Below the pieces are notes generated by a model. That model was not told where the DNA came from. It was given only the letters and a program-made list of their open reading frames with translations, and ran no database searches. Positions 43,153 to 51,297 of a DNA stretch of 53,080 nt are shown here, piece after piece. The DNA comes from Pseudaquidulcibacter sp964557085. GTDB taxonomy: Bacteria > Pseudomonadota > Alphaproteobacteria > Caulobacterales > Aquidulcibacteraceae. Each line of letters starts with the position of its first letter. Within the stretch, counting starts at the first letter, position 1. The DNA lies in contig CAZKYS010000002.1 of NCBI GenBank assembly GCA_964557085.1, positions 1 to 53,080 of the forward strand, in the 5' to 3' direction. The position numbers and the translations under genes were made by a program.

Positions 43153-44676
43153 TTAACGTTTCAATCCACCCAATAGGCCGCGCACCAAAGAGCGCGCCAA
43201 TGATGAACCCGCTTGGCGAACCATTGATTTAGCGGCGGTTTCAATAAGATTATCGCCACGGCGACCACGGCCGCGATTTCCACCCAAAATTCCACCAAGA
43301 AGTCCGCCCATCAATCCGCCGTCTTCCTCTTGTGGCGCTGCTTTTGCATCGGCTTTTTGTTGAATTGTTTGTGCTTGTTGTGCCTCTACTTGTGCTTCTT
43401 TTTTAGAAAGAATTTCAAACGCAGATTCGCGGTCCAAAACATTATTATATTTATTCCCAATCGGGCTTGCGGCAATTACACGCGCGCGCTCATCACTTGT
43501 GGCGGGGCCAACACGTGACATAGGTGGGCGAATGAATGTTCGTTCAACCACGGTTGGAACACCTTTTTCATCCAAAGTTGAAACCAATGCTTCGCCAACA
43601 CCTAATTCACCAATAATTGTTTCAGTGTCAAAATTTGGATTTGCACGGAATGATTCAGCGGCAATTTTAACTGCCTTCATTTCACTAGGTGTATAAGCGC
43701 GCAAAGCGTGTTGAATACGGTTACCCAATTGCGCCAAAACGCTTTCTGGAATGTCTTGTGGGTTTTGGGTTACAAAATAAATACCAACCCCTTTTGAACG
43801 AATAAGGCGAACCACTTGTTCAATTGTTGTCAAAAGTGCTTTTGGGGCATCTTTGAATAATAAATGCGCTTCATCAAAGAAGAAAACTAATTTTGGTTTT
43901 TCGGGGTCGCCAACTTCTGGCAACATTTCAAACATCTCACTCATGAGGTAAAGCAAGAAAGTTGCATAAAGACTTGGTGATGACATTAATTTAGAGCCAT
44001 CAAGGATGTTGATAATTCCGCGCCCTGATAAATCAGTTCGCATAAAATCGTTTAAATCAAGCGCAGGCTCACCAAAGAATTGATCCGCGCCTGCTGTTTC
44101 AAGTTCAAGAACTTTACGTTGAAGAACCGCAATCGCTTGTTTGGTTACAAGGCCGTATTTTTGTGAAACTAATTCTGCATTATCTGCCATATAATCAAAT
44201 ACGGCTTTCAAATCTTTCATATCCAAAAGCATAAGGCCTTCATCATCAGCCATTTTGAATGCAATTGTTAGTGCGCCAGATTGTGCATCTGTAACATCCA
44301 TAAGGCGTGACAAAAGCGTTGGCCCCATTTCAGAAATTGTGGTGCGAATTGGGTGGCCTGATTGACCATATAGGTCCCAAAATACAACAGGGCTTGCCTC
44401 AGGGTGATAATCACCCATGCCAATTTTTTCGGCGCGTGATTTAAACGGCGGGCTTGGATCCCATGTTTGGGATGCGCCTGATAAATCACCTTTAACATCG
44501 GCAGCAAATACAGGAACACCCGCACGCGCAAAGCCTTCTGCCAAAACCTGTAAGGTTACTGTTTTACCAGTACCAGTTGCGCCCGCAACAAGGCCATGAC
44601 GATTTGCACGCTTAAGATTTAATGTAATTGGTGCAATTGGTTCCCCGCCACCACCGATAAGAATTGAATTATCCAT
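43153..44676 (-). CDS. HerA-like ATPase (DUF853 family)
   Basis: 507 residues. Seen: the N-terminal ILIGGGGEPIAPITLNLKRANRHG region, Walker A GATGTGKT (about 33-40), PVFAADVKGDLSG, Walker B LVFFFDEAHLLF, IYFVTQNPQDIPESVLAQLG and a Gly-rich, Ala/Gln-rich C-terminal tail (after about 425) with LMGGLLGGILGG and a basic end. This is the DUF853/helicase HerA-like ATPase family; the function in vivo is unclear (DNA translocation or pilus-like assembly). Stands alone between a terminator and the divergent AI-2E permease gene. Confidence 0.9.
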   Translation of the reverse strand: MDNSILIGGGGEPIAPITLNLKRANRHGLVAGATGTGKTVTLQVLAEGFARAGVPVFAADVKGDLSGASQTWDPSPPFKSRAEKIGMGDYHPEASPVVFWDLYGQSGHPIRTTISEMGPTLLSRLMDVTDAQSGALTIAFKMADDEGLMLLDMKDLKAVFDYMADNAELVSQKYGLVTKQAIAVLQRKVLELETAGADQFFGEPALDLNDFMRTDLSGRGIINILDGSKLMSSPSLYATFLLYLMSEMFEMLPEVGDPEKPKLVFFFDEAHLLFKDAPKALLTTIEQVVRLIRSKGVGIYFVTQNPQDIPESVLAQLGNRIQHALRAYTPSEMKAVKIAAESFRANPNFDTETIIGELGVGEALVSTLDEKGVPTVVERTFIRPPMSRVGPATSDERARVIAASPIGNKYNNVLDRESAFEILSKKEAQVEAQQAQTIQQKADAKAAPQEEDGGLMGGLLGGILGGNRGRGRRGDNLIETAAKSMVRQAGSSLARSLVRGLLGGLKR

Positions 44677-44805
44677 TTTTCACCCCGAAAGAAACATATA
44701 TAACAAAGACATTTTGCACTAATTTTATCATAAAAGTCGATATAGCAACTGTTGATTTATTAGAAAACATGCCCCATTCATATATAAAACTCAGACAGGT
44801 TTATA

Positions 44806-45888
44806 ATGCAAAACTTTGGAAAAGCACCTTTATTAATTATTGCAACTGCGATTGTAACAATTGGCCTTATTTATTTTGCCGATTTACTTACGCCTTTGGC
44901 ATTGGCAATTTTTCTTTGGCTAACAATTGATGGCGCGGCGGAGGTTTTACATAATCGTTATAAAATTGTTCCGCGAAAGCTTGCGCTTCCTGTGATTTTG
45001 ATAATTGTTTTTATGGGGCTTGCGGCGATTATTGCCTTTATAAGTAATTATGCACGTGATTTCGCCCATGATTTATCATCTTATCGCATAAGAATTGACC
45101 AAGTAATTTTGCAAATTTATCAAGCCTTCCCACAATTGGGCACACCGCCTACAATTGGTGAATTGTTTGATAAGGTAAACCCTGCCCTTATATTAAGCCG
45201 CCTTGCCGATACTTTAAAAGGTTTTGGTGGTGAGGCTTTGTTTGTTTTGATTTATGTTTTGTCATTAATTGCCGCGCAGGCAAGTTTGCCACGAAAATTG
45301 GTGAATATTTTTCCAAATCTTCAAGAGCGCGAAAGGGTGGTTGCAATCGCTGGCGCGGTTCGCAAATCAATGGAGGCTTATTTATGGGTGCAAACTGTAA
45401 CAGGTTTTATGATTGCACTTGCCTGTTATATATTATTCTTAATCGTTGGGCTTAAAAATGCAATGTTTTGGGCGCTTTTGACGTTTTTATTGTCTTATAT
45501 ACCTGCGGTTGGTGGCCTTGTGGCAACGCTTTTGCCGGCTTTATTTGCGCTTGTCCAATTTACATCATTTTGGCCTGCTGTGATTATTCTTGGTGTTACG
45601 CAGGCAATTCAATTTGTAGTTGGCAATGTGATTTTACCGCGTATGACGGGCGATAGTTTGAACCTTTCGGTTTTGATGGTTTTCCTTTCACTTGCCTTTT
45701 GGGGCAAAATTTGGGGCGCGCCAGGGATGTTTTTATCGGTTCCTATAACGGTAATGATGATGATTATAATGGCGCAATTCCAATCAACCCGCGCCATTGC
45801 CATTATGATGAGTGCAAATGGAAACCCCGATGTTGATTTGGGCGGGCGCAAACAGGGCAAGCAAATAAAATATAATCCAGAGAATTAA
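44806..45888 (+). CDS. AI-2E/PerM-family transporter-like membrane protein
   Basis: 360 residues. About seven to eight spans; family motifs PLALAIFLWLTIDG, LFDKVNPALI-type loop, MEAYLWVQTVTGFMIALACY, FLLSYIPAVGGLVATLLPAL, ILGVTQAIQFVVGNVILPRM and FWGKIWGAPGMFLSVPITVM. Known members are permeases of diverse or unknown cargo; AI-2 export is shown for only some. Start ATG 44806 with an AGG six bases upstream. The stop overlaps the dapB stop by four bases. Confidence 0.9.
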   Translation: MQNFGKAPLLIIATAIVTIGLIYFADLLTPLALAIFLWLTIDGAAEVLHNRYKIVPRKLALPVILIIVFMGLAAIIAFISNYARDFAHDLSSYRIRIDQVILQIYQAFPQLGTPPTIGELFDKVNPALILSRLADTLKGFGGEALFVLIYVLSLIAAQASLPRKLVNIFPNLQERERVVAIAGAVRKSMEAYLWVQTVTGFMIALACYILFLIVGLKNAMFWALLTFLLSYIPAVGGLVATLLPALFALVQFTSFWPAVIILGVTQAIQFVVGNVILPRMTGDSLNLSVLMVFLSLAFWGKIWGAPGMFLSVPITVMMMIIMAQFQSTRAIAIMMSANGNPDVDLGGRKQGKQIKYNPEN

Positions 45889-46691
45889 ATTCCCAAGACA
45901 TCTTTCATATTATAGAGGCCGTTTGTTTGCTTTTTGGCGAAAATTGCGGCCTCTAATGCGCCCTTGGCGAAGATTGATCTATCTTGCGCGCGGTGGGTAA
46001 GGATTATGCTTTCATTATCGCTTTCAAAGCGCACATCATGTTCACCAATGATTGTGCCGCCACGAATTGCCGAAAAACCAATTCCGCCAATTGGGCGCGC
46101 CCCTGTTATTCCTTCGCGCACAGCAAGCCTTAAGTTTTCTAATTTATCGCCGCGCCCTATTGCTGCGCTTTCACCTAATAAAAGGGCTGTGCCAGATGGG
46201 GCATCAACTTTTCTTTTGTGATGGGCCTCGATGATTTCAATATCCCAATCATCAGAAAGCGCGCGCGCCGCAATTTCAACCAAATTTGCAAGCAAATTAA
46301 CGCCCAAAGAAAAATTGCCACTTTTTACAATTGCCAATTTATCTTGATATGATTGAACCAATTCATTTTCTTGTGGTTCAAATCCAGTTGTGCCAACAAT
46401 TAAGCCTTTGCAATTGGTTGTTACAATTTGTTCAAGCGCCGCAATTGTTGCCTTTGGGGCGGTAAAATCAATGAATACATCCGCATCTTTGCACGCATCG
46501 GCAACACTTTGTGTAATTACGCCATGAACATTTATAAGATTTAGTGCCTCTGAAATATTTTTGCCCAAAGCTGCGCTATGTGGTGCTTCTGTTCCGCCAA
46601 CAAGGGCGAAACGACCGTCATGGGCAATCATATTGGCCAAAACCTGCCCCATACGCCCCATAATACCTGCGATTGCAATTTTAGTTGGCAT
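45885..46691 (-). CDS. dapB: 4-hydroxy-tetrahydrodipicolinate reductase DapB
   Basis: 268 residues from ATG 46691; an in-frame codon stretch to 46736 overlaps dapE and is not needed. Seen: nucleotide motif GIMGRMGQVL, DFTAPKATI, VGTTGFEP, NFSLGVNLLANL, and catalytic IIEAHHKRKVDAPSGTAL. Makes a lysine/meso-diaminopimelate precursor, the cell-wall and lysine pathway. Follows dapE by 13 bases on the minus strand, an operon. Converges on the AI-2E permease gene. Confidence 0.96.
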   Translation of the reverse strand: MPTKIAIAGIMGRMGQVLANMIAHDGRFALVGGTEAPHSAALGKNISEALNLINVHGVITQSVADACKDADVFIDFTAPKATIAALEQIVTTNCKGLIVGTTGFEPQENELVQSYQDKLAIVKSGNFSLGVNLLANLVEIAARALSDDWDIEIIEAHHKRKVDAPSGTALLLGESAAIGRGDKLENLRLAVREGITGARPIGGIGFSAIRGGTIIGEHDVRFESDNESIILTHRAQDRSIFAKGALEAAIFAKKQTNGLYNMKDVLGI

Positions 46692-46704
46692 GATTTCGTT
46701 CCCT

Positions 46705-47844
46705 TTAGGCAAAATATTTTTCCAAGATTTTTTCATAAATCTGGGTAAGTTTGAAAATATCGTCTATTTTAACATGTTCATCAATTTGGTGCAAAGTTGC
46801 CCCAACAATCCCAAATTCTATTACCGAACAATAGTTTTTTATAAACCTTGCATCAGAAGTTCCGCCGCTTGTTGATAATAATGGGCGGTGTTTGGTTATT
46901 TCAAATGCCGCATCTTGAACGATTTCGGTGAATTTTGACGGCGCGGTGAAAAATGGCTCACCTGAAATTACAATATCTAATTCAATATGGGCGCTATATT
47001 TTTGCTGAACTATGTTGCGGGTTTCAATAATCCAATTTTTAAGCCCTTCACCAGTTTGGTTGGTGTTAAAGCGAATATTAAAACGCGCCGATGCATTGGA
47101 CGGGATAACATTGGTTGCAGGGTTTCCAACATCAATAGTAACAATTTCAAGATTTGACGGCTGAAACCCTTCTGCACCATCATCAAGTTTGTGATTTTGT
47201 AACAAATAAAGAATTTCCAATAATGCAGGGATTGGATTGTCCGCTTTATCAGGATAGGCAACATGCCCCTGTTTTCCATGAACTTTTATTGTGCAATTAA
47301 TAGAACCGCGGCGACCGTTTTTAATCATGTCACCCAAAATATGTGGGCAGGTTGGCTCGCCTACGATACAATGGTCAATCTTTTCACCTTCTTCATCGAT
47401 TTGGGCGATAAGTTTTTTTGTGCCATTTATTGCCGCGCCCTCTTCATCACCAGTTATTAAAAAAGAGATAGAGCCCTTTAATTCATGTGATGAAAGGTGG
47501 TTTTGAACAGCGCATGCGAAAGCTGCGATTGCACTTTTCATATCGGCTGTGCCGCGCCCATATAAATTGCCATCTTTTTCAATTGGTTCAAATGGTGGGT
47601 TTGACCATTTGCCTAAATCACCTGTTGGAACAACATCTGTATGCCCCGCAAAGCAAATATGGGGCGAAGAGGTGCCGATACGCGCATAAAGATTATCAAC
47701 ATCCTCAAAAACATATCTTTTACAAACAAAGCCCATTTGCGCCAATTTTGATTGTAATAAATCAAGCGCACCACCATCAAATGGCGTTACAGACGGGATT
47801 TTTATAAGATCTTTGGTAAATTCTAAAGGGTCGAGTTTGTTCAT
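46705..47844 (-). CDS. dapE: Succinyl-diaminopimelate desuccinylase DapE
   Basis: 379 residues, di-zinc peptidase-family M20 enzyme. Seen: FAGHTDVVPTGD (metal His and Asp), YGRGTADMKSAIAAF, the catalytic Glu in ITGDEEGAAINGT, VGEPTCPH, RRGSINCTIKVHGKQGHVAYP, TSGGTSDARF and a terminal metal His in GATLHQIDEHV. Removes succinate from N-succinyl-L,L-diaminopimelate, which shows the succinylase branch of lysine synthesis. It is upstream of dapB on the same strand and preceded by the repeat cluster. Confidence 0.97.
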   Translation of the reverse strand: MNKLDPLEFTKDLIKIPSVTPFDGGALDLLQSKLAQMGFVCKRYVFEDVDNLYARIGTSSPHICFAGHTDVVPTGDLGKWSNPPFEPIEKDGNLYGRGTADMKSAIAAFACAVQNHLSSHELKGSISFLITGDEEGAAINGTKKLIAQIDEEGEKIDHCIVGEPTCPHILGDMIKNGRRGSINCTIKVHGKQGHVAYPDKADNPIPALLEILYLLQNHKLDDGAEGFQPSNLEIVTIDVGNPATNVIPSNASARFNIRFNTNQTGEGLKNWIIETRNIVQQKYSAHIELDIVISGEPFFTAPSKFTEIVQDAAFEITKHRPLLSTSGGTSDARFIKNYCSVIEFGIVGATLHQIDEHVKIDDIFKLTQIYEKILEKYFA

Positions 47845-47858
47845 ATTGGCTTACTAGA

Positions 47859-47904
47859 GCATTTCCCGAAAAGTGTGAAGCGGTTTTCGGATAAGAAATG
47901 CGAC
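47859..47904 (+). repeat. Rhizobial-type palindromic repeat, A module, copy 1
   Basis: Begins GCATTTCCCGAAAAGTGTG and ends GATAAGAAATGCGAC. Self-complementary: GCATTTC pairs with GAAATGC and CCGAAAA with TTTTCGG, leaving a four-base bulge. It is identical over 46 bases to copy 2, and matches repeat families common in intergenic DNA of Rhizobiales (from memory). Lies 15 bases upstream of the dapE start. Confidence 0.85.
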
Positions 47905-47918
47905 CAATAAAAAATCTA

Positions 47919-47955
47919 GAGCCTTGTTCCGATTTAATCGGAACACAAAAGGCTC
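47919..47955 (+). repeat. Palindromic repeat, B module
   Basis: GAGCCTT (47919-47925) pairs with AAGGCTC (47949-47955); inside, GTTCCGATT pairs with AATCGGAAC around a single T. It joins two A modules at 14 bases (after copy 1) and 4 bases (before copy 2). The core resembles a TTCCGATTnAATCGGAA element common in rhizobial genomes. Confidence 0.8.
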
Positions 47956-47959
47956 GTAA

Positions 47960-48005
47960 GCATTTCCCGAAAAGTGTGAAGCGGTTTTCGGATAAGAAAT
48001 GCGAC
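47960..48005 (+). repeat. Rhizobial-type palindromic repeat, A module, copy 2
   Basis: Identical to copy 1 over 46 bases, in the same orientation, 101 bases later. Ends 69 bases before the DUF4340 gene ATG. Confidence 0.85.
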
Positions 48006-48073
48006 AACAAAGGAAACTTGCAAAAAGCAATTTTGGTCACCTATAATTAATTTTGTAACTGTATATTAAGTAT

Positions 48074-49030
48074 ATGGGTAATGGAAAATCAAAATTTGGG
48101 ATATTAAAATTCCTTTTGGGGCTTACAATCTTAACTTCAATAGGAAGTTTTTTGTATTCAAATCGCAAAATTCTTGAATCACAGGAAATTCTTACACAAA
48201 AGCCAAGGGTTTTTAATAATATTGAAAATCGCTTTGTCGACGTAAAGCGCATAAGAATAACGGTTCCAGAGGGGGCGTTTAATATAAATCGCCGTGATAC
48301 TGGCTGGCAAATGTATGAGCGTAGTGATTATCCTGTTTCAAATGAAAAAATAAATGAATTTGCCGCCCAAATTGCCAAATTGGAAAAAGGCGAAATTGCC
48401 GCGCAATCACCACAACAATTTGATGAATTGGGCGTTGGCGAGCCTATGGAATTTGGTTTCGGAACAATTATCGAATTATTTGACGCCCAAGATCAATTAA
48501 TAAATGCCACGCATATCGGACGTAATGGCAATAATTTATTTGTCAGAAAATTGGGGGATCAAGAAATATATAATGTAATCGGTGCTTTAAGCCCGATTGA
48601 AAATATATCTGATTGGCTTGATTATAAGGTTTTTAAATTTAAAGCAGATGATATAATTTCAAACTCAATTCATATTACTGGCTTTAAAGAGTTTGAAATC
48701 AAACGTAATTCGGCAAATATTTTTGAAATTGATGGAAAATCAAATGATAAAATTAATTATGCCGCAATGGCGATTTTAAATTCAAAAATGATTGATGTTA
48801 CAAAGGCTTCAAGAATTACCAATTCACCAGTTTTAAAAGAAAAAATCATTTTAAAAAATGGTGAGGAAATTGAAGTTTTTGTCGCAAATCAGTTCACCAA
48901 ACATTGGCTGCTTATAAAAAGCAAAAATAATGATTTAGTAGATGCAAAAACCAATGATTGGGCTTATGCAATTGATGATAATTCATTCAATATTTTTATG
49001 AATTATAAATCAAAATTGTTTGAAAATTAA
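48074..49030 (+). CDS. DUF4340 domain-containing protein
   Basis: 318 residues: one N-terminal membrane span (about 9-27) then an extracytoplasmic domain with VFNNIENRFVDVKRIRITVP and other alternating beta-alpha units, including GVGEPMEFGFGTIIELFD and WLLIKSKNNDLVDA. This is the DUF4340 pattern (GldG-type ABC auxiliary). In other bacteria DUF4340 proteins sit next to an ABC ATPase and permease; neither is in the window. Its stop overlaps the Mur-ligase stop by four bases. Confidence 0.75.
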   Translation: MGNGKSKFGILKFLLGLTILTSIGSFLYSNRKILESQEILTQKPRVFNNIENRFVDVKRIRITVPEGAFNINRRDTGWQMYERSDYPVSNEKINEFAAQIAKLEKGEIAAQSPQQFDELGVGEPMEFGFGTIIELFDAQDQLINATHIGRNGNNLFVRKLGDQEIYNVIGALSPIENISDWLDYKVFKFKADDIISNSIHITGFKEFEIKRNSANIFEIDGKSNDKINYAAMAILNSKMIDVTKASRITNSPVLKEKIILKNGEEIEVFVANQFTKHWLLIKSKNNDLVDAKTNDWAYAIDDNSFNIFMNYKSKLFEN

Positions 49031-50436
49031 CAAAATTCTTCATCCAATAAAGGCGGAAGGCTTTGCGGCAATCCATAAAGCGGGCCAGATGACAAAAGTA
49101 AAACCACTTCATCGCCTTTCAATTCATTCATAAGATAATTTATAACATCTTGTGCATTATCAACGCCCAAAACATCAATATCGGCGTTTTTTGTTCGGGC
49201 GATAATTTCGTCATGTGATAATTGATCATGATTTCCCGCGCCATGTGTGGGTGGTGGAAGCATAAGAACATTATCAACCCCCGCGAAAACGTGATCATAC
49301 CAAAATAATGATGCGCGGTTTCGCCATGAAAAAGTGTGCGGTTCAAAAACCACAATTAATTTACGCGATGGAAAATGTAATTTTATCGCCTCAATCGCAG
49401 AGCGCGCCTTTTCATAGCTTGAACCAAAGCCTTCATATAATGGCACACTTGAAGTTTTAGTTTTTTTATCAAGGCGACGCTCAACACCATTAAAGGCAAG
49501 AATTGCTTTTTGTAATTGTTCCGGCGTCACCAGTTTTTCTGTAAGCACGTATGCCGATGCTGCAACAATATTTTCAATATTATGCATACCCAATTGCGAT
49601 GTTGTAAGGTGTATTTTGTCACGGGCAGGCGTAACTAAATCAAATGTTGTAAATTCACCAATTTCAACATTTTTTGCAAAAAAGCCCGAACATTCATCAA
49701 GGCCATACCATATTACATCTGAACTTCTTCTTGCTTTTGTTATAAGGCGGTGGATTGGTTCATATTGACTTGCTGCAAAGATTTTTCCATCTTCTGGAAG
49801 CCTATTTATAAGCCTGAAGAATAAATCTTCATATATTTCCATGGTTGGAAACATATTTACATGATCATGTACAATTGATGATAAAAGAATATTTTTCGCT
49901 TCATAAAGCTCGAATTTAGAGCGTTTATCATTAATGCTAACAATATATTCATCGCCTTCGATAATAAATTCTTTGTCTTTTCCCCAATATCCTGTTTGCG
50001 GCAAATCTTTTGCAATTGCGCCAACAAACCAACCAGGGTTTCGCCCTGAATGCCGTAAAATATGTGTTACAAGCGCGGTTAATGATGATTTCCCAAAAGA
50101 GCCTGCAACCACCAAATTATCGCGCCCCTTTGTGTGCAGGCCCAAATATTCGGCAAAAGTATAATGCGGAATATTGCGCGCAATAATTTCTTGTAATTCA
50201 GGGTTGGTTTCAGGGTTTATTTTGGCGGTGGTTCCAATGATTGCCACATCAATATCGGACGGAACATTGGCTTTATCAAAGCTGGTTTTATATTTTATTC
50301 CAAGATTATCTAAATAAGTTGAAATAGGTGCAAAAACCCCTTCATCAGATCCGCTAACCTCATAGCCTTCTGATTTTAAAATTGATGCAAGCGCTGAAAC
50401 GCCCGCGCCTGCTATACCTAAAAAATAACTTTTCAT
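49027..50436 (-). CDS. Mpl-like Mur ligase (murein recycling type)
   Basis: 469 residues of the MurC/Mpl family. Seen: N-terminal Rossmann motif GIAGAGVSALASILKSEGYEVSGSD, the P-loop GSFGKSSLTALVTHIL (Mpl/MurC usually GTHGKTT), DEYIVSINDKRSKFEL, IVHDHVNMFPTM, YGLDECSG, FNGVERRLDKK, VFEPHTFSWRNR, and GAGNHDQLSHDEII. The Mpl reaction joins UDP-MurNAc to recycled L-Ala-D-Glu-mDAP tripeptide; the altered P-loop and the EPHTFS motif make the exact role uncertain. It follows a GNAT gene in the histidine cluster; no other Mur gene is here. Confidence 0.8.
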   Translation of the reverse strand: MKSYFLGIAGAGVSALASILKSEGYEVSGSDEGVFAPISTYLDNLGIKYKTSFDKANVPSDIDVAIIGTTAKINPETNPELQEIIARNIPHYTFAEYLGLHTKGRDNLVVAGSFGKSSLTALVTHILRHSGRNPGWFVGAIAKDLPQTGYWGKDKEFIIEGDEYIVSINDKRSKFELYEAKNILLSSIVHDHVNMFPTMEIYEDLFFRLINRLPEDGKIFAASQYEPIHRLITKARRSSDVIWYGLDECSGFFAKNVEIGEFTTFDLVTPARDKIHLTTSQLGMHNIENIVAASAYVLTEKLVTPEQLQKAILAFNGVERRLDKKTKTSSVPLYEGFGSSYEKARSAIEAIKLHFPSRKLIVVFEPHTFSWRNRASLFWYDHVFAGVDNVLMLPPPTHGAGNHDQLSHDEIIARTKNADIDVLGVDNAQDVINYLMNELKGDEVVLLLSSGPLYGLPQSLPPLLDEEFC

Positions 50437-50978
50437 TTGCTTTCCGCATAAATTGAAGGATTAAGGCGCATTATTCGCTCATCATCCATAGTTTTGCCAA
50501 CTGGGAATAAATAATTGCCAACAATTTGAAATCCAAGTTTTTTATAAAAACTTTGTGCCCGTAAATTATCGCAATAAACACCAAGGTATAATTCACTTGA
50601 ATTTAATTCATGTGCCTTTTTAAGCACCATTTCATATAGTTTTTTTGCAATCCCTGTTCCCTTTGCCTCTTGCGAAACATAAAGGCGGATTAATTCATAT
50701 GAATTTTCTTTGGCATCTTTGAACGGCAGGCCCATTGGCGCACTCATCGCATAACCAATAAAATCACCATTTTGATTTTGCGCAATTAAAACATAATTTT
50801 CATTATCTAAAATCTGTTTTTGAACTTCTTCAATACTGTATTTTTCAGCAAGGAAAAAATCCAAATCTTCCTTTGGATAAAGGTGGGCAAAAGTTTCAAT
50901 AAAACAATTTTCGCTATATTGTTTTAGTTTTTGTGTATCATCTAAATTGGCTTGCCTAATAATTATATTATCAATCAT
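50433..50978 (-). CDS. GNAT family N-acetyltransferase
   Basis: 181 residues from ATG 50978 (start MIDNIIIRQANL; two in-frame Met codons upstream lie inside hisE). GNAT fold: IRLYVSQEAKGTGIAKKLYE with the acetyl-CoA loop AKGTGIAKKL, SSELYLGVYCDNLRAQSFYKKLGFQIVG. The GVYCDNLRAQSFYKKLGF pattern is common in ribosomal-protein-type or small-molecule acetyltransferases. Overlaps the Mur-ligase start (ATGA) and the hisE end by eight bases. Confidence 0.88.
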   Translation of the reverse strand: MIDNIIIRQANLDDTQKLKQYSENCFIETFAHLYPKEDLDFFLAEKYSIEEVQKQILDNENYVLIAQNQNGDFIGYAMSAPMGLPFKDAKENSYELIRLYVSQEAKGTGIAKKLYEMVLKKAHELNSSELYLGVYCDNLRAQSFYKKLGFQIVGNYLFPVGKTMDDERIMRLNPSIYAESK

Positions 50979-51297
50979 TTTTGCGGCTTGCCTTTTCAAC
51001 ATGGCCACCAACTCCACGCCGCGCACTTAAAACATCGGCAATTTTTTGTGGGTCGATATTTTTGGCAATAAGGCAGGCGGCAAAATGATATAATAAATCC
51101 GCTGCTTCATTTGTTATTTCACTCTCGTCATCACCAACTAAAGCCATTGCAAATTCTACAGCCTCTTCACCCAGTTTTTTACCGCATTTTTTAGGGCCTG
51201 CCTTGATAAGGCTTGCCGAATATGAGGCTTTGGGGTCGGCATCTTTTTTTGCCGCAATATCTTCGATTAATTGGTTTATGGAATCGCCTATTGTCAT
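50971..51297 (-). CDS. hisE: Phosphoribosyl-ATP diphosphatase HisE
   Basis: 108 residues, removes pyrophosphate from PR-ATP, second step of histidine synthesis. Seen: SYSASLIKAGPKKCGKKLGE, EEAVEFAMALVGDDESEITNEAADLLYHFAACLI, of the all-helical MazG-type fold with Glu/Asp metal ligands. A separate protein, not fused to HisI. ATG abuts the hisF stop. Co-directional with hisF-hisA-hisH. Confidence 0.95.
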   Translation of the reverse strand: MTIGDSINQLIEDIAAKKDADPKASYSASLIKAGPKKCGKKLGEEAVEFAMALVGDDESEITNEAADLLYHFAACLIAKNIDPQKIADVLSARRGVGGHVEKASRKND

